Shown piece after piece: positions 5,601 through 5,854 of a DNA stretch of 5,854 nucleotides. Every line of letters starts with the position of its first letter. Position 1 is the first letter of the stretch. This DNA is from Bifidobacterium breve. GTDB lineage: Bacteria > Actinomycetota > Actinomycetes > Mycobacteriales > Mycobacteriaceae. A program made the position numbers and the translations under genes. The DNA lies in contig CALQLM010000095.1 of NCBI GenBank assembly GCA_943331415.1, forward strand, positions 1 through 5,854. Direction: 5' to 3'. The notes beneath the pieces were generated by a model that had not been told where the DNA came from, made no database searches, and was given only the letters and a program-made list of their open reading frames with translations.

Positions 5601-5854
5601 ATGACTGACACCGACGACCCCGACATCACGACGGCGAGCCCGGCGGAACCGGAACCGATCCCACTGCCCCGGCCCGCTGACGGGGTACCCCCCGTGTCGG
5701 TCAGCACTAGTGAGATCGCCAGGGCGGCTGAGAAATTGGCCATCGGCACCGGCCCATTCGCCGTGGATGCGGAGCGCGCTTCGGGCTTCCGGTATTCCAA
5801 CCGCGCCTACCTGATCCAGATCCGACGCGCCGGAGCCGGAACGGTGCTCATCGA
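5601..5854 (+). CDS. Ribonuclease D-like 3'-5' exonuclease, N-terminal part (cut by window end)
   Basis: The first 84 codons are in the window and the frame is open at the edge. After an acidic, proline-rich leader (about 1-31) the sequence reads SEIARAAEKLAIGTGPFAVDAERASGFRYSNRAYLIQIRRA. This is the start of a DEDD-family 3'-5' exonuclease domain: Asp56 and Glu58 in VDAE form the Exo I motif that binds catalytic metal ions, and YLIQI follows as the next core strand. It matches M. tuberculosis Rv2681 as recalled, a probable RNase D expected to carry an HRDC domain further on. Such enzymes trim 3' ends of tRNA and other stable RNAs. The ATG at 5601 lies one base after the DUF3000 stop with no strong Shine-Dalgarno, implying translational coupling. 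The remaining Exo II and III motifs lie outside, so activity cannot be judged here. Confidence 0.88.
   Translation, partial: MTDTDDPDITTASPAEPEPIPLPRPADGVPPVSVSTSEIARAAEKLAIGTGPFAVDAERASGFRYSNRAYLIQIRRAGAGTVLI

Noticed and set aside
1..5854. CRISPR array, insertion sequence, tRNA/rRNA, toxin-antitoxin or phage genes
   Set aside because: No regularly spaced direct repeats, transposase or terminal repeats, clover-leaf sequences or small gene pairs of these kinds were seen; nearly all of the window is conserved housekeeping coding sequence.

Overview
The window is GC-rich (about two thirds G+C by eye) actinobacterial chromosome. Every recognisable gene looks like its Mycobacterium tuberculosis counterpart in the Rv2673-Rv2681 region, by recall rather than by search. 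An arabinan arabinosyltransferase (AftC) is specific to the mycolic-acid-bearing actinobacteria, so the source is most likely a Mycobacterium (Mycolicibacterium-type) species. No mobile element, CRISPR array, tRNA, rRNA or clear sign of horizontal transfer was seen. This is conserved core genome, not an accessory island.

Layout: bases 1-29 may hold the last codons of an upstream gene. On the + strand, aftC (58-1347, cell-wall arabinan branching) overlaps msrB (1344-1760, methionine-R-sulfoxide reductase) by four bases (ATGA). A short convergent gap with alternative hairpins follows. On the - strand lies a three-gene haem operon, in transcription order hemE (4928-3879), hemY/cgoX (3882-2521) and hemQ/chdC (2497-1793). 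An 89-bp divergent intergenic region separates hemE from a + strand pair: a DUF3000 protein (5018-5599) and, one base after its stop, the start of a ribonuclease D-like gene (5601 to the window edge).

How the genes work together: HemE makes coproporphyrinogen III, HemY/CgoX oxidises it to coproporphyrin III, and HemQ/ChdC decarboxylates coprohaem to haem b. The set is therefore most of the coproporphyrin-dependent haem branch; the ferrochelatase (CpfC/HemH) is not in the window. hemE and hemY overlap by GTGA, consistent with translational coupling. AftC and MsrB have no obvious functional link apart from sharing a transcript.

The most notable non-coding signals are two. First, a perfect 27-bp dyad (13-bp arms, 1-bp centre, 2492-2518) covers the hemQ start codon and almost the whole hemY-hemQ gap. 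In RNA it would bury the hemQ AUG. Second, the octamer GCTAGCGT stands exactly six bases before the start codons of both msrB and the DUF3000 gene, the layout expected for mycobacterial leaderless promoters (TANNNT -10 element). I found no wholly new multi-gene system; the least understood protein is the DUF3000 product next to RNase D.
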